Below the pieces are notes generated by a model. It had not been told where the DNA came from. It was given only the letters and a program-made list of their open reading frames with translations, and ran no database searches. A program made the position numbers and the translations under genes. From contig CM072892.1 of the NCBI GenBank assembly GCA_037013685.1, positions 2,232,001-2,296,000 of the forward strand: a stretch of DNA of 64,000 bases, written 5' to 3'. This document shows, piece by piece, positions 13,605-25,580 of this stretch. Source of the stretch: Acridotheres tristis. Taxonomy: Eukaryota > Chordata > Aves > Passeriformes > Sturnidae. Position 1 is the first letter of the stretch. Each line of letters opens with the position of its first letter.

Positions 13605-13875
13605 TCTGGCTCCATTAATGGCCTTTCTCTCTAATTAAGGCTCTGCAATCAATTTGTTGCTTCTTAAGAACAATGGGAATGTTCTTTCCGTGGCTGCCTG
13701 AGATGGGGGAGATCTTTCTTGACGAGCCAGTTCCTTCTGAGCTCCTCCAGAAGCTGAACTCTGCTTCCTGAGGCTGCTTATAACTGGATCCATTGCCTTG
13801 ATTACCTGGCACTAATGAGCAATATTATTCTCGATGTTTGTTGTGCACTGACTTCCTCAGCAGCAGTGCAGCAGC
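13605..13875. promoter_or_regulatory. Candidate conserved noncoding element in TRIM9 intron 1
   Basis: This repeat-free AT-rich stretch has TAATTA at 13632-13637, SOX-type AACAATGG at 13669-13676, further ATTA cores and balanced composition unlike the CR1-rich flanks. A regulatory role is inferred from motif content only. Confidence 0.27.
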
Positions 13876-14134
13876 CCAGTGGGGAGCTCCATGTTAATAT
13901 TCCACCTCCCTGGATCTCTCCTGGATGTTTGTTCACGTTGGCAAGGGGAGCAAAAGGAAGAGCAGCTCTGGTAAGGTGAATCTCACTTTCCAGAAGCCAA
14001 ATTTCTGCAGGTTCCCTTCAGCACAGATTTTTCTTCTGGGTATTTCATCCTGGATGTTTGTCTGCAATGTGTCCTGCCCTTCATCAAAGAAATCTGCCAG
14101 GATGTGTCTGAATGCAGCAGCCCCAGAGATGTCA

Positions 14135-14350
14135 GAATCCCAGAATGGTTTGGGTTGGAAGGGACCTCAAAACTCACCCAGTTCCACCCCTGCCATGGCA
14201 GGGACACCTCCCACTGTCCCAGTGTCCAACCTGGCCTTGGGCACTGCCAGGGATCCAAGGGCAGCCACAGCAAATCTGGGAATTCTATTTCAGGGCCTCA
14301 CCACCCTCCCAGCCAGGAATTCCTTCCCAATATCCCATCTCACCCTGCCC
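14135..14350 (-). mobile_element. CR1 LINE, short copy
   Basis: The plus strand opens with CAGAATGGTTTGGGTTGGAA, the complement of the CR1 tail, and ends in the AATATCCCATCTCACCCTGC segment. A deletion of about 20 bases removes the middle of the CAGGCTGCTCCAAGCCC block. Confidence 0.85.
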
Positions 14351-14387
14351 TCTGTGTCAATCAATTTCCCCATCCTCTCACTCCATA

Positions 14388-14475
14388 TTAAAAAAAAAAA
14401 ATATATATATACTACATATTATGTGTAATAATATATAATAATATATAGATATATAGATATCACTCCATATAAAAA
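14388..14475. repeat. Poly-A and AT microsatellite
   Basis: An A-run at 14391-14401 leads into ATATATAT and imperfect TATAGATATAGATATC repeats, then a second A-run at 14471-14482. It directly follows the CR1 at 14135-14350. Confidence 0.75.
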
Positions 14476-14639
14476 AAAAAAATCCCCTCTCCATATTTCT
14501 TGTAGCTCCCTTCAGGAGCTGACAGCTGCTTTCCCCTCATTCCTGACCACCAAAGACCTTTCCCAGCCAGGTTTCACCCCAACATTTTCTCACCTCCAGC
14601 AGGAAGCCTGAGTGCAGCTCTGGTGCCATTCCAGAGCTC

Positions 14640-14740
14640 CCCATCCTCAAGGATGGGATCCAGGAGGATTCCAAGGAACTGCATCCCCAAGGGTGGAATC
14701 CAGGAGGATCCCCAAGGATGGGATCCAGGAGGATTAATAA
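14640..14740. repeat. Short imperfect tandem repeat
   Basis: Three to four units of the form AAGGATGGGATCCAGGAGGA occur, the middle one altered to GGGTGGAATCCAGG. The array ends at an AT-rich block starting GATTAATAATTGATAAAG. Confidence 0.7.
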
Positions 14741-15114
14741 TTGATAAAGACTAATTAGTAGTCGATTTTTAATATTGATACATTGTTATGCTAATGATAA
14801 AGTTTATGTGATTAATCACTGTAACATCAAGGCCACAAGAAAACTGTTTCTTGTGGAGAAATCTCCATAGACTAAAGAAAAAAGTTTCCTCTCCCAAATG
14901 AATTAATAAAAAACTGGTTTGAACATGGTAAATTGAAAAAACCACTGCTCCACTTGACCTCCTTCTGCTTCAGGCCTGAGGGATGCCAGAGGGTTTGAGT
15001 TCATCCAGAGGAAAATGAGCTCCTCAGGGATTGCTGTGAAATGCTCCAGTTTATACAGAACAAATGAGCTCGGGGGGAATGACTGCCAGAAAAGGTCAAG
15101 GAGCTTTAAACAAC

Positions 15115-16372
15115 AACTCCCAACCTAAACCATTCCCAACCTAAACCACTCCCAACCTAAACCATTCCCAACCTAAACAACTCCCAACCTAAACCACTCC
15201 CAACCTAAACCACTCCCAACCTAAACCATTCCCAACCTAAACAACTCCCAACCTAAACCATTCCCAACCTAAACCACTCCCAACCTAAACCATTCCCAAC
15301 CTAAACCATTCCCAACCTAAACCATTCCCAACCTAAACCATTCCCAACCTAAACCACCCCCAACCTAAACCATTCCCAACCTAAACCATTCCCAACCTAA
15401 ACCATTCCCAACCTAAACCATTCCCAACCTAAACCATTCCCAACCTAAACCATTCCCAACCTAAACCACCCCCAACCTAAACCATTCCCAACCTAAACCA
15501 TTCCCAACCTAAACCATTCCCAACCTAAACCATTCCCAACCTAAACCATTTCCACTCTAAACAACTCCCAATCTAAACCACTCCCAACCTAAACCATTCC
15601 CAACCTAAACCCCTTCCAACCCAAATCACTTCCATTCTAAACCATTTCCAATATAATTCCCTTCTAACCTAAACCCCTTCCAATCTACACCATTCCCAAT
15701 CTACACCATTCCCAACCTAAACCACTTTCACTCTAAATAATTTCCAACCTAAACCATTTCCAGCTTAAACCATTTCCAACCTGAACTATTCCCAACCTAA
15801 ACCATTCCCAACCCAAACTCCTTCCAACCTAAACCATTCCCAACCTAAACCATTTCCACTCTAAACCACTCCCAACCTAAACCATTCCCAACCTAAACCA
15901 TTCCCAACCTAAACCATTCCCAACCTAAACCATTCCCAACCTAAACCATTCCCAACCTAAACCACTCCCAACCTAAACCATTCCCAACCTAAACCATTCC
16001 CAACCTAAACCATTCCCAACCTAAACCATTCCCAACCTAAACCATTCCCAACCTAAACCATTCCCAACCTAAACCATTCCCAACCTAAACCATTCCCAAC
16101 CTAAACCATTTCCAACCTAAACCATTCCCAACCTAAACCATTTCCAACCTAAACCATTTCCAATTTAAATCACTCCCAACCTAAACCCCTTCCAATCCAA
16201 ATAATTTCCAACCTAAACCACTTTGAATCTAAACCCCTTCCAATCCAAATCACTTCCAGTCTAAACCATTTCCAACCTAAACCCCTTCCAACTTAAACCA
16301 TTCCCAACCTAAACCATTCCCAACCCAAACCCCTTCCAATCTAAACCATTTCCAGCCTAAACCCCTTCCAAT
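15115..16372. repeat. 16-bp minisatellite, about 79 units
   Basis: The unit is CCCAACCTAAACCATT with a common CACT variant. A homogeneous core (15290-15550 and 15860-16130) is flanked by degenerate units with TTCC for TCCC or CCCAAA for CCTAAA. The unit closely resembles the CR1 3'-terminal segment TTCCAACCCAAACCAT. It is not telomeric, since no CCCTAA hexamer period is present. Confidence 0.95.
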
Positions 16373-16602
16373 CAGGAAAGGGGAAATGTTTGGGTCCTGC
16401 TGCATTTGAAGAACACAAATCACTGCTGGATCTTTTTAACCACCAATAAAAAAAAATTTTAAAAAAATCTGGAGGATGATCCTGTAAGTGGTGAGGGAAG
16501 TCCCAGCAGGCAAACACTGTCTCCTTTTCACAGTTTTTCTCCATGGTGGGTGAAAAAATCATGGAAGAAAAGACACAGGCTATGATCTCATGGTCAAGAC
16601 CT

Positions 16603-17190
16603 GTGTCCTGTACAGAATTTTGGAATGCTGGAAACTGGGAGTTTTAAACTTTCAAAAAAAAATCTTTGGGGGCCCTGGCACTGTTCCCCAAAAGAGCTCT
16701 GCTTTTGAACTGAGGCCATGGAAAAGGCTTCCAAAATTGAATGACAGAATTGAGATTGTGGGTGTGCAGTTTGATTAGAAGTGTGTAATTTCACGTGGCG
16801 AAAAATTTAGAATTTAAGGTTTTAAAATACAGTAATAAGTATAAAGCAAAATGGAGGTTTTAAGGTGGAAGTTTTCTTTCTTTTTCACCTTCTTCTTCTT
16901 GGGTGTAGGTAGCACTTTTTAATTAGATAGAAAATGCTGCACTGTGGGTCACAGGTGTTTGGTCATTGGGTCAAAAGTAAAAATAATTTAGGTGTTAGTT
17001 CTTAATTGGACAATTAAGCCTTAAAAAACCTTGTAATGAGAGAAATTAATCCCCATTTCTCCATTTTTAGCTTGTTAGCTAGAAGTGCTGTAGCACTCAC
17101 TGTAACATAGATAAGAATTAATAAACATCTGAGTCCAAACATGAAATTCCATCTCTCGTGCATTTAATCTGGCAGAAGAGAAAAAGAAGA
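16603..17190 (+). mobile_element. Dispersed repeat copy C, probable solo LTR, older
   Basis: This is the most diverged of the three copies. It starts near TGTCCTGTACAG and keeps GGGTGTGCAG, the TTCTTCTTGGGTGTAGGTAG block, GGTCATTGGGTCAAAAGTA, CTTGTAATGAG and TTAATAAACATC near the 3' end. Starting with TGT and carrying AATAAA about 90 bases before the end fits LTR layout. Confidence 0.68.
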
Positions 17191-17639
17191 TAAAAAGCAA
17201 CACAGAATAAAGGTGCTGTGGACAAAACAAGGCCATGAAGCTGCCAGGAGATGGGCACACCCAATTTTTGGGGTAGAATTAGCACAGGAATACACAGATG
17301 TGGTCACCACTGCATGTGAGCATCTTCTCCTGCATCTCCATCCAGGCAGTGTTTGTGGTCCAGTGTGGACACACACAGTCACAGAGCTGGGCAATTACAG
17401 CTTGGAAATTCTGGATTTCTCCTGACTCTCAGCTCCATTCCCAGGCTGCCAAGCTGACTGCAGCTTCAGTTAGGGAGGAGTCTCCCAGGGTGAGAACACG
17501 GTGACAAACAGAGTGGAATTCATCACCAACATTAACCCCTGGTGTCTTTGCCGTGGGACACATCCTGAGGTGCTGTCCCAAGGATGTTTTTCCCAATTGT
17601 CCCATGAGCTCCTGTCCTGTCCTGGCTGCACTAACACAC

Positions 17640-18185
17640 TTTAAATCCGGGCTGTCCCTACAATAAATTGGCCTTTTTTCCCCAAGGAGCTCCGTGTGTG
17701 TTGCTGTCCTTTCTCTCTCTTTTCAGCACAGTGACCACAGTCCAGGCAGTGCCCAACACCAGGAAAGTGCACATTGCACATCCTGCTGCTTTCTGCCTTA
17801 AAATTTCAGCTCCATCTGCCTCCAATCCCATTAGTGCCTCCCCACTCCAGTGCTTGCTCACACTTCAGCTCTCCCATCCCATTAGTGCATTAAGTCTTTC
17901 AATCTGATTACATTGTTTGGAGTTAAATTTAAACCTGATTAACTGCATAAACAATGATTTATTTTTTTTTCCCCCCAGTCTTGGCCTTAACCCAGGGCTG
18001 AGAGCCCTGTGGGGTAATTCCTCTTCCTGCAGGGAGTGTATTGACCATCCCTTTGTCTTGTCCTACAACCTTTAATTATCATCTGGGTGCTGGAGTCAGG
18101 CTCAGGCACAAACAGCCTTGACAGCTCGCCAGCATCTTGACTTTGCTTTGACATTTAATTGCCTAGAAATGCAAATTGTATTGGA
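17640..18185. promoter_or_regulatory. Candidate conserved noncoding element with POU and SOX motifs
   Basis: This repeat-free AT-rich stretch contains a perfect octamer ATGCAAAT at 18169-18176, SOX-type AACAATG at 17950-17956 and on the minus strand at 17917-17911, and several ATTA homeodomain cores. POU3F and SOX factors act together on neural enhancers, and TRIM9 is neuronal. The enhancer role is inference only. Confidence 0.3.
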
Positions 18186-18245
18186 TTCTGCAGTTCTGAG
18201 CAGTCACTGAGGCAATAAGGGAGAGGAGCACATCCCATGGCTGCG

Positions 18246-18640
18246 AGGTGACCATGAAGGCTGGGAGAGCTGGGGTATCCACCTGGAGAAGCTCCAGGGA
18301 GAGCTCAGAGCCCCTTCCAGTGCCAAAGGGGCTCCAGGAGAGCTGGAGAGGGACTGGGGACAAGGGATGGAGGGACAGGACAAGGGAGAATGGATTTAAG
18401 CTGAAAGAGGAGAGATTTAGGTTTGATATATGGAAGAAATTCTTCCCTGTGAGGGTGGTGAAACCCTGGAATAGAATTCCCAGAGAAGCTGTGGCTGCCC
18501 CTGGATCCCTGGAAGTGTCCAAGGCCAGGCTGGAGCACCCTGGGACAGTGGAAGGTGTCCCTGCCATGGCAGGAGGTGGAATGGGATGGGCTTTAAGGTT
18601 CCTTCCAACCCAAACCACTCTGGGATTCCATGATCCTATG
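18246..18640 (+). mobile_element. CR1 LINE, about 395 bp
   Basis: The copy runs from GAGAGCTGGGG through GGGAGAGCTCAGAGCCCC, TTTAAGCTGAAAGAGG and AGAATTCCCAGAGAAGC to the tail CAAACCACTCTGGGATTCCA. It keeps the AGGTTTGATAT segment that most copies here have lost. Confidence 0.88.
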
Positions 18641-19359
18641 AAATCCCACCACAGAGGGCAGCTCAGTGATGCCCCTTCCTCCTGAACCTGTCCCTGATGT
18701 GGCACCCAGGAGGTCTGGAATGCCACAGGTGACACAGAGTGCCAGCTCTGGGGCAGTGGGGCAGGCACCTGGGTTCCCACAAGGACACAATTCCACCTTG
18801 CAGGCAGCAGGAGAGGGTGCCTGATGTCCTCGCTGTCACCTGGCAGGTGCCACCCCTGTGACCAGGACATCCCTGGCCACCCAAACCATGGCCCTCCACC
18901 AGCCCTGAGCAGCAGCTCCTCATTTCACAGCCCTCTGCCTCTTTGGCTGCTGCCCAAAACTGGCATTTCCCACAATTTACTCATGGATTTAGCTCCAGGG
19001 AAGTTTGCAAAGGCACAGATGGGAGATGGCATCTCATTCCCTTTGGCTGTGGACACACAGAACTCCCCCTGGACAGGAGGAAGCACAAATATCCTCCCCA
19101 GCATCCCCACCAAGAGGTTTTGCACCCATCTCCTGGAATTTCCTGATAAATCCTCAGTGCTGCAGCCTCCAGGGATGAGCTGCTGTACCCAAAAACTTGT
19201 CTGCCTTTCCCAAGGGGAGCAGCCAAACAAAAAGTCTCTCCTGTCCCACTCAAATCTTACCTTGGACTCATCCAAAATCCTACAGAAATACAAAATGTGG
19301 ATTTCTGTGTGTGTTCCTTTGGCTGCTTCTCATAACCATGTGCCACTGTGAAACAGCAT

Positions 19360-19425
19360 CAGCATGGAAGGGGTTGGGAGTTTTAAGGTCATTTCCAACA
19401 CAAACCATTCCATGATTTTATGCCT
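19360..19425 (+). mobile_element. CR1 tail fragment
   Basis: Only the last 65 bases remain: GGTTGGGAGTTTTAAGGTCA, then CAAACCATTCCATGATTTTA. This is the smallest CR1 relic with an intact tail in the window. Confidence 0.55.
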
Positions 19426-20529
19426 GGAGCCTGCATTTGGACATTTCCATCCTTGGCTCAAATCTAAACCAGCCTCAGGCCATCTCTGCCATTCCTGATG
19501 GGATCCTGGCTAATCCCTGCTGAAGGAAATGGTATTTGGGGTCATTAGCACCCATTCAGGCCATTTCCCAGAGCCAAAATTCCTAATATCAAGTGGGAAA
19601 AGGGTGAATTTAACCACATTTCCACTGCTAGGATGGAAGTGCCAAACTTCTTGCTGCACCCATGGAATCACAAAGCCTCCACCAGCCTGCTTGAGGCTTG
19701 AAGACCATCCCAGACCCTCCTCACCCTCATCCCTGGGTGCCCCACACTCCACCCAGCTGAGGCTGGGCTGGCAGGAATCTTCCCAACATTCAGGACAGCT
19801 CCCAGCACCTTTTTGGAGTTGTTTTTGTGCTCTCCTTCGAGCCCTTCCATCGACTTGACCAAATAAATCCCTGCACATCATCAGCATCACCTCTTCAGGA
19901 AAATCCATCACTGCACACCTGACCGGGCACACAGCAAGCCCCTCCCTCTGCTTGTCTGACGTGTTTTTAGGAGGATTTGGGTTCTCTTAAAACATTTTTT
20001 TTTGGTGTTTCACTCAGCATTGCTCCTGGCCAGTGTTTTAAAGCTCGTGCTCCACGGTGAGTGCCCGACAAGCACAAAAGTGACACGTGAAACCCTCTGA
20101 GATGCTCCGTGTAACCAGGATGCTCAGAGCCATCAGCAAAACACATTCCAGGGAACCTGAGTGCTCCCAGCAGCTTCCCTGAGCTGTCCCTCACATCTCC
20201 AGGAAACAGCAGCTCTGCCCATCTGACTGACCCACCTGCTCAGCCACTGCAGTGTCTCTGCATCAGCTAATTATCATTAATTTTACACTCTCTGCTTTTA
20301 GTAAGATTGCTGGATTCACACAGCAGCAGGAAGGAGGAGGAAAAAAAAACCATATGGATCACCTGGTCTTTCTGCTTCATTTCTTCCCCCTCCAACAGGA
20401 TGGGAAATGCTCCCTGGAGAGCATCACTTTGGATTTGTGCTTTCAGCCAGGAGCCTCTGGAACATTCCAGGCAGCCTGAAAGATGTGGAGCTCTCAGCAG
20501 CAGAGCTGACAGGACACAGGGAATGGCTT

Positions 20530-20745
20530 CCCCTCTGTCAGAGGGCAGGGATGGATGGGATATTGGGAAGGAATTCCTGTCTGGGATGGAATTCCCAGAG
20601 AAGCTGTGGCTGCCCCTGGATCCCTGGAAGTGTCCAAGGCCAGGCTGGAGCAGCCTGGGACAGTGGGAGGTGTCCCTGCCCATGGCAGAGGTGGCACTGG
20701 ATGGGATTTGAGTCCCTTCCAACCCAAATCACTCTGGAAAAAACT
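20530..20745 (+). mobile_element. CR1 LINE, short copy
   Basis: The copy starts near GCAGGGATGGATGGGATATT and runs to CCAACCCAAATCACTCTGG. It keeps the GGGATATTGGGAAGGAATTC block intact. Confidence 0.85.
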
Positions 20746-22102
20746 CTCCTTCAGTTACTGCTGTTGCTTCCAGAAGGCTGGACTTGAGTTCTCAGAAGTC
20801 CCTCCTAACCTGAAGTTTTTTATGACCAAAGATGTGTTACATTAAAAAAAGAAAAAGGAAAAAAAGGAAAAAAAAAAGATGTTTTGCCTGCCAGGAACAT
20901 TTTTGCCTGCTCCCACCTTGTCACCCACTGTGGTTTCATCGAGGGGACAAAGCAGAGCAGGGACATTGCAGGGACACTGCCAGACCCCTTGGGCTCCCCA
21001 CAGTCCTTGGGAATTCTCTGCAAGAGACAAAAGGGAAGGTCCAAGGACCAGGATTTCACATTCCCTTCAAAGCAGGAGGATTCAGAAATCTTCCCATCAC
21101 CATGGATACTGGAGCACTGGGAATGCAGCACTCACCACAGCCAGACTGGGGGGATGCTGCCAGGAAAACACACCTGGGATGCTCAGACCTCACCTCAAAT
21201 GCAGGAAATCACAGGAAAAACACAGCAATTCAGATTTTCTTCTAGGTTAACTCCTTCTTCCAGGCACTGGGCTCTGAGCTCCTACAGGTTGGAATCCAGA
21301 TTTGGGATTAATCCCAAAATGTGACAGCAACCAGGTGCTGCAGATATCCAAAAAGCCAGCCTGGATTACAGAGAGCTGGATTTACAGAGGTGGGGAAGCA
21401 TCTCCTTCCCAGACTGAGAATAAACAGAAATCCCACCTGAGACAGAGCACAGGAGGGATTTCACAGGCTCCTCTTCCTCCTCTGGCTGGAAATGGCCACA
21501 GGAAAACAAAAAAAAACCCCAAACTCTCTTTGGAAATCCCACTCCCTCAAGCTCAGATGATGTTTGGAAGTGGCCTCTTGGGAACTCAAACTGAGATTCC
21601 CAAAGAAAATAAACCCCAGAGAGAGGCACTGAGTGATAAAAGCATTGAAGGAGGAGGCTGGGAATGGTGTAGGGAAAGGAGGAGGAGAGGAAGGGAAACC
21701 ACTGGATGGATTATGAGAAGGTTGTAGTTCCATTAATTATAAAGAAAAAAAAATAAATCAATAATCCTTGGAAGAGCTGAGATAATGACTGCCTTAAAAA
21801 AAAATTAATCTTTAATAAGAAGGGATGTCAGGCTAATTAGGAAGAAGTGAAGAACTTGTGAGTGTTTCTACAGAGAAGGAGTGAGGGGGCTCTGTCCCCA
21901 CAACTGGAGGGGATCTGAGCCACTGGAGCAGAGCAATAAATCCATCCTGGTGTCACCAGGGATGGATTCATTGAACCATTCATGATTATTTATGGAGAAG
22001 TGAAGAATCCAGGAAATACCAGGGGATGGGAGCAGGGGGATAATTCACATTTACTTCAGTAATAGGTTTGGGGGTTTTTTTAGGGAAAAGTGCTTCCAAG
22101 AC

Positions 22103-22285
22103 AAAAAAGAAAAGAAAAGAAAAGAAAAGAAAAGAAAAGAAAAGAAAAGAAAAGAAAAGAAAAGAAAAGAAAAGAAAAGAAAAGAAAAGAAAAGAAAAGA
22201 AAAGAAAAGAAAAGAAAAGAAAAGAAAAGAAAAGAAAAGAAAAGAAAGGAAAAGAAAAGAAAAGAAAAGAAAAGAAAAGAAAAGA
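22103..22285. repeat. (AAAAG)n microsatellite
   Basis: About 36 AAAAG pentamers form a polypurine tract with one AAAGG interruption near 22247. A CR1 fragment follows 50 bases later. On the TRIM9 transcript strand it is a (CTTTT)n pyrimidine tract. Confidence 0.95.
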
Positions 22286-22334
22286 CAAACTAAGAAGGAA
22301 AGGACCCACAGATGCAGGTGTAAAACAACATAGT

Positions 22335-22545
22335 GCTGAGGATGCCACTGTCCCATGTCCCCAAGTGCCACATCCACACCACTTTTAAATCCCTCCAGGG
22401 ATGCTGAGTCCAGCACTGCCCTGGGCAGCTGTGCTGTGGCTGAACAACCCTTTTTGGGAAAAAAATTCCTCTTAATCTCCAGCCTAAACCTCTCCTGGTG
22501 TAACTTCAGGCTGTTCCCTCTTGTCCCACGTGTGGGATGTCCCCC
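22335..22545 (-). mobile_element. CR1 LINE fragment, older type
   Basis: The plus strand carries AAGTGCCACATCCACACCAC, AAATCCCTCCAGGGATGCTG, CTGGGCAGCTGTGC and a CTAAACCTCTCCTGGTG block. The 3' terminal segment is missing. Confidence 0.75.
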
Positions 22546-23159
22546 AGAGCTGGATGCAGACCTGGCCCAGTAGGATTAGCCCAGTGAGCTTGAGCTCATT
22601 AACCCTGATTTTTTAATTAGCTCCCAAGTGGTCAGCCCGAGTGTCCCTGCCACTGGATTGACAATCCAGAGGCACAGGGCCAGCCTGGGTCTGTCCCATG
22701 GATGTCCTTTGTCCTGTCTGTCCCACCCAGCCCTTGTGCCTTCCCTGGCACTGCCAGGAGCTCTGCTGGCTCCTCATGATGGAATTAAAAACAAAGATTC
22801 TGTCACAGAGAACCAGGAGTTTTAATATAATCCTAAAATGTGAAGTTTGGGCTTTCTCCAGTGGCTTTTTTTCCTTTTTTTCCTTTTTCCAAGGCTGAGT
22901 CACAGAAGAGCCAGGACCTGCTCCTTTCCCTTGAAGGCTTTGCTTTATTTAAATCTGTTTCCATTTAAACTTGAGTTTTGAATAGGGAAAGGAAAAGCAG
23001 CTCATTAAGCAAAGCTTGCCCAGGCCTGTCCTTCCCATCTTTCTCTCAAGCCCAGGGAAGGGGATCCCAGCAAAACAACAAAAACATTCCCTGGACATGG
23101 AGCAGCACCAGGAGCCAACAGCCACTGTGGAAAAGCCACCAAGGAGGGACCTGGGTGCC

Positions 23160-23465
23160 CTAAAAGTGGCCTTGGACACTTCCAGGGATCCAGGGGCAGC
23201 CACAGCAAATCTGGGAATCCCATTCCAGGGCCTCCCCACCCTCCCAGCCAGGAATTCCTAATTCCCAGTATCCCATCTGAATCCATTCTTTTCCAGCTTA
23301 AAGCCATTCCCTGTGTCCTGTCCCTCCATCCCTTGTCCCCAGTCCCTCTCCAGCTCTCCTGGAGCCCCTTCAGGCTCTGCAAGGGGCTCTGAGCTCTCCC
23401 TGGATCCTTCTCCTCTCCAGGGGAACATTCCCAGAGGAGAGGGGCTCCAGCCTTGGATTATCTCC
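23160..23465 (-). mobile_element. CR1 LINE lacking its 3' end
   Basis: The plus strand begins abruptly at GTGGCCTTGGACACTTCCAG, so the roughly 90 bases that normally hold the tail are absent, while the 5' part continues to GGGGCTCCAGCC. Loss of the 3' end is not expected from target-primed insertion and implies later deletion. Confidence 0.8.
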
Positions 23466-24374
23466 ATATCCCCTCTAGAGCCAGGGACGTCTCATGTATT
23501 TAATTACAGACCATAATATGAACACAGGCAGCAAAAATAATCCTCTCTACATCACCCCAGCCTCAGAATAAACACCTATTTTTTGCTGCAGAGCTGCTCA
23601 GCCACCAAGACCACCTGCCTTGAGAATATTCTCCCTCGGGAAGAGCTTGCTTGATGTATTTATGCACAGGCAAAGTGGGGAAGGCAGCAAGTTGTTACAT
23701 AAAGTGTTATATAAATTATCTCCAAACTGCACAGAAATGCTCCAACTCCACCAACCTCATGCTGAAGGAATCCATCACTTCAAGTCAGCACAGATATTCC
23801 TGACATCCAGGAGAAATGAAGGAGGCAGAATCAGGCCTTAAATCCCACACTGGACACACATTTGTGACATTTTTGTACTCAGGGATCTCCTGTAGCTGTA
23901 AATCAACCTAGAGACCCCAAACCATGTAAGCTGTTTAAATCAAAGGGCTGCAATAAAATAATTATTGATTTCATAAATGTTCTGCCAAGGTTAAAAGCTT
24001 TTCCCAGGGATGGAGATTAGGCACAAAGCTCTGCTCTGGATCCCTGTGAAGAACATTTAGGAACAGATCGTGTTTTATGGTGGAGTTTGAATCAGGCTAA
24101 ATCAGCACAGCCCCCCTGAACTCCACATGCAGCACCTGCTCTCACCAGGTGATGGTGTTGGCCCCATAAACTTTGTTATATTTAATTTAAATCAGTTTAA
24201 ATCCGCGAGGAAAGTGGATTTTTCCTGGGTTCAGAAGCCCTGCTGGGATGTGATCTCTCCAGGAAAGGCTGCATAAATACAAACCCCACTGGTGGGTTTT
24301 GTTTTAAGTTACACTTATTTTCTTGTTTGTAACACATTCACTGGGAGGGAATTGAGCCTGATGTTAACTCTGAA

Positions 24375-24590
24375 TAAATCCCAGAATGGTTTGGGTTGGA
24401 ATGAACCTTTAAAATTCATCCTATGCCACCCCTGCCATGGCAGGGACACCTTCCACTATCCCAGATTGCTCCAAGCCCCATCCAGCCTGGCCTGGAACAT
24501 TTCCAGGGATGGGGCAGCCACAGCTCCAGTGCCTCAGCACCCTCACAATAAATAATTTCTTCCTTAAATCTAGATTGAATCAATCCTCTT
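24375..24590 (-). mobile_element. CR1 LINE, short copy
   Basis: The plus strand reads CCCAGAATGGTTTGGGTTGG, GCCATGGCAGGGACACCTTC, then a shortened CAGGGATGGGGCAGCCACAG block. The ATCCAGG segment is deleted. Confidence 0.8.
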
Positions 24591-24636
24591 GCAGTATAAA
24601 GCCATCACAATGGTTTTATGCTTTCACATAACATGT

Positions 24637-24664
24637 CCCTCCCTCCCTCCCTCCCTCCCTCCCA
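24637..24664. repeat. (CCCT)n microsatellite
   Basis: Seven CCCT tetramers lie in tandem; the minus strand is (AGGG)n with G3 tracts. Confidence 0.85.
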
Positions 24665-25249
24665 GGGTCACTGTCAGGTTTGTGAGACCAAAGCCCCGGG
24701 GCCTGATTGTGATTCACGAGTGACAATTCCCAGCTTTGCTGAAGCCAAATCCGTGGCATATGGCAGGAAGGGCTTTTATCCCACCCCACACTGCCTGCTG
24801 CAATCCTGACATAAATTATCCCTTGACTTTCCTTTGGATGCATCACAAGATGAACCAAAGTGCCAAATGCTGAGTGCACAGGGTCCCTCCAAGACAATCT
24901 GTGCTAATTGCCACTAATGACCTTGTGCAGCATCACCCTCCTGTCACTGCCTCTGCCAAGCTGCAGACATCCCAGGAACTGCATCCCATAAAAAGCATCC
25001 TGGGCTGGGAAACATCCCACAACCACAGGAGGTGTTCCCCCAGCCCAGAGCTCATGTTTGAGGCCACCTTCCACTAGACCAGGTTGCTCCAACCCAGACT
25101 GGAACAAAGTGAAGAAAATATCTTTGGTGCTGGAGCCCTGTGAGTTTGGGATGGAGAATGCTGAGAGTGGGCAGGATGCCACTTCCTTCCTTTCCCCTTT
25201 CCTTCTCCCACCTTTCCACCCTGCAGGACATTCTTCAGGCTTCCCAACA

Positions 25250-25580
25250 CCATGAGACATCCCTGAGGTTGGAAAAGATCTCCCAGCCGTGCCCAATGCC
25301 CTCCCTGTCCCCAGCCCAGTGAGTGTCACATCCAAGAATTCCTTGGGCACCTCCAGGAATGGGGAATCCAAACCTCCCTGGGCACTTCCAAGCCCTGACC
25401 ACCCTTTCCATGAGGAAATTCCTGCAGGTGTCCAACCTAAACCTCCCCTAATACAATTTGAGCTCGTTCCCTCTCCTGTCCCTGTTCCCTGGGAGCAGAG
25501 CCCGACCCTCTCAGCTGTCTCCCTGAGCTGTGCAGAGCCACAAGGTCCCCCCTGAGCCTCCTTTTCTCCTCTGGCACCTT
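25250..25580 (-). mobile_element. CR1 LINE fragment, older type
   Basis: Blocks in order on the plus strand are AGGTTGGAAAAGATCTCCCA, GTGTCACATCCAAGAATTCC, CCACCCTTTCCATGAGGAAA, AACCTAAACCTCCCC and CCTGAGCCTCCTTTTCTCC. It has the same 5' segment as the copies with 31-bp arrays but carries no array. Confidence 0.75.

Noticed and set aside
15115..16372. Interstitial telomeric repeat
   Set aside because: The period is 16, not 6, and CCCTAA hexamers are absent; it resembles a CR1 end more closely.
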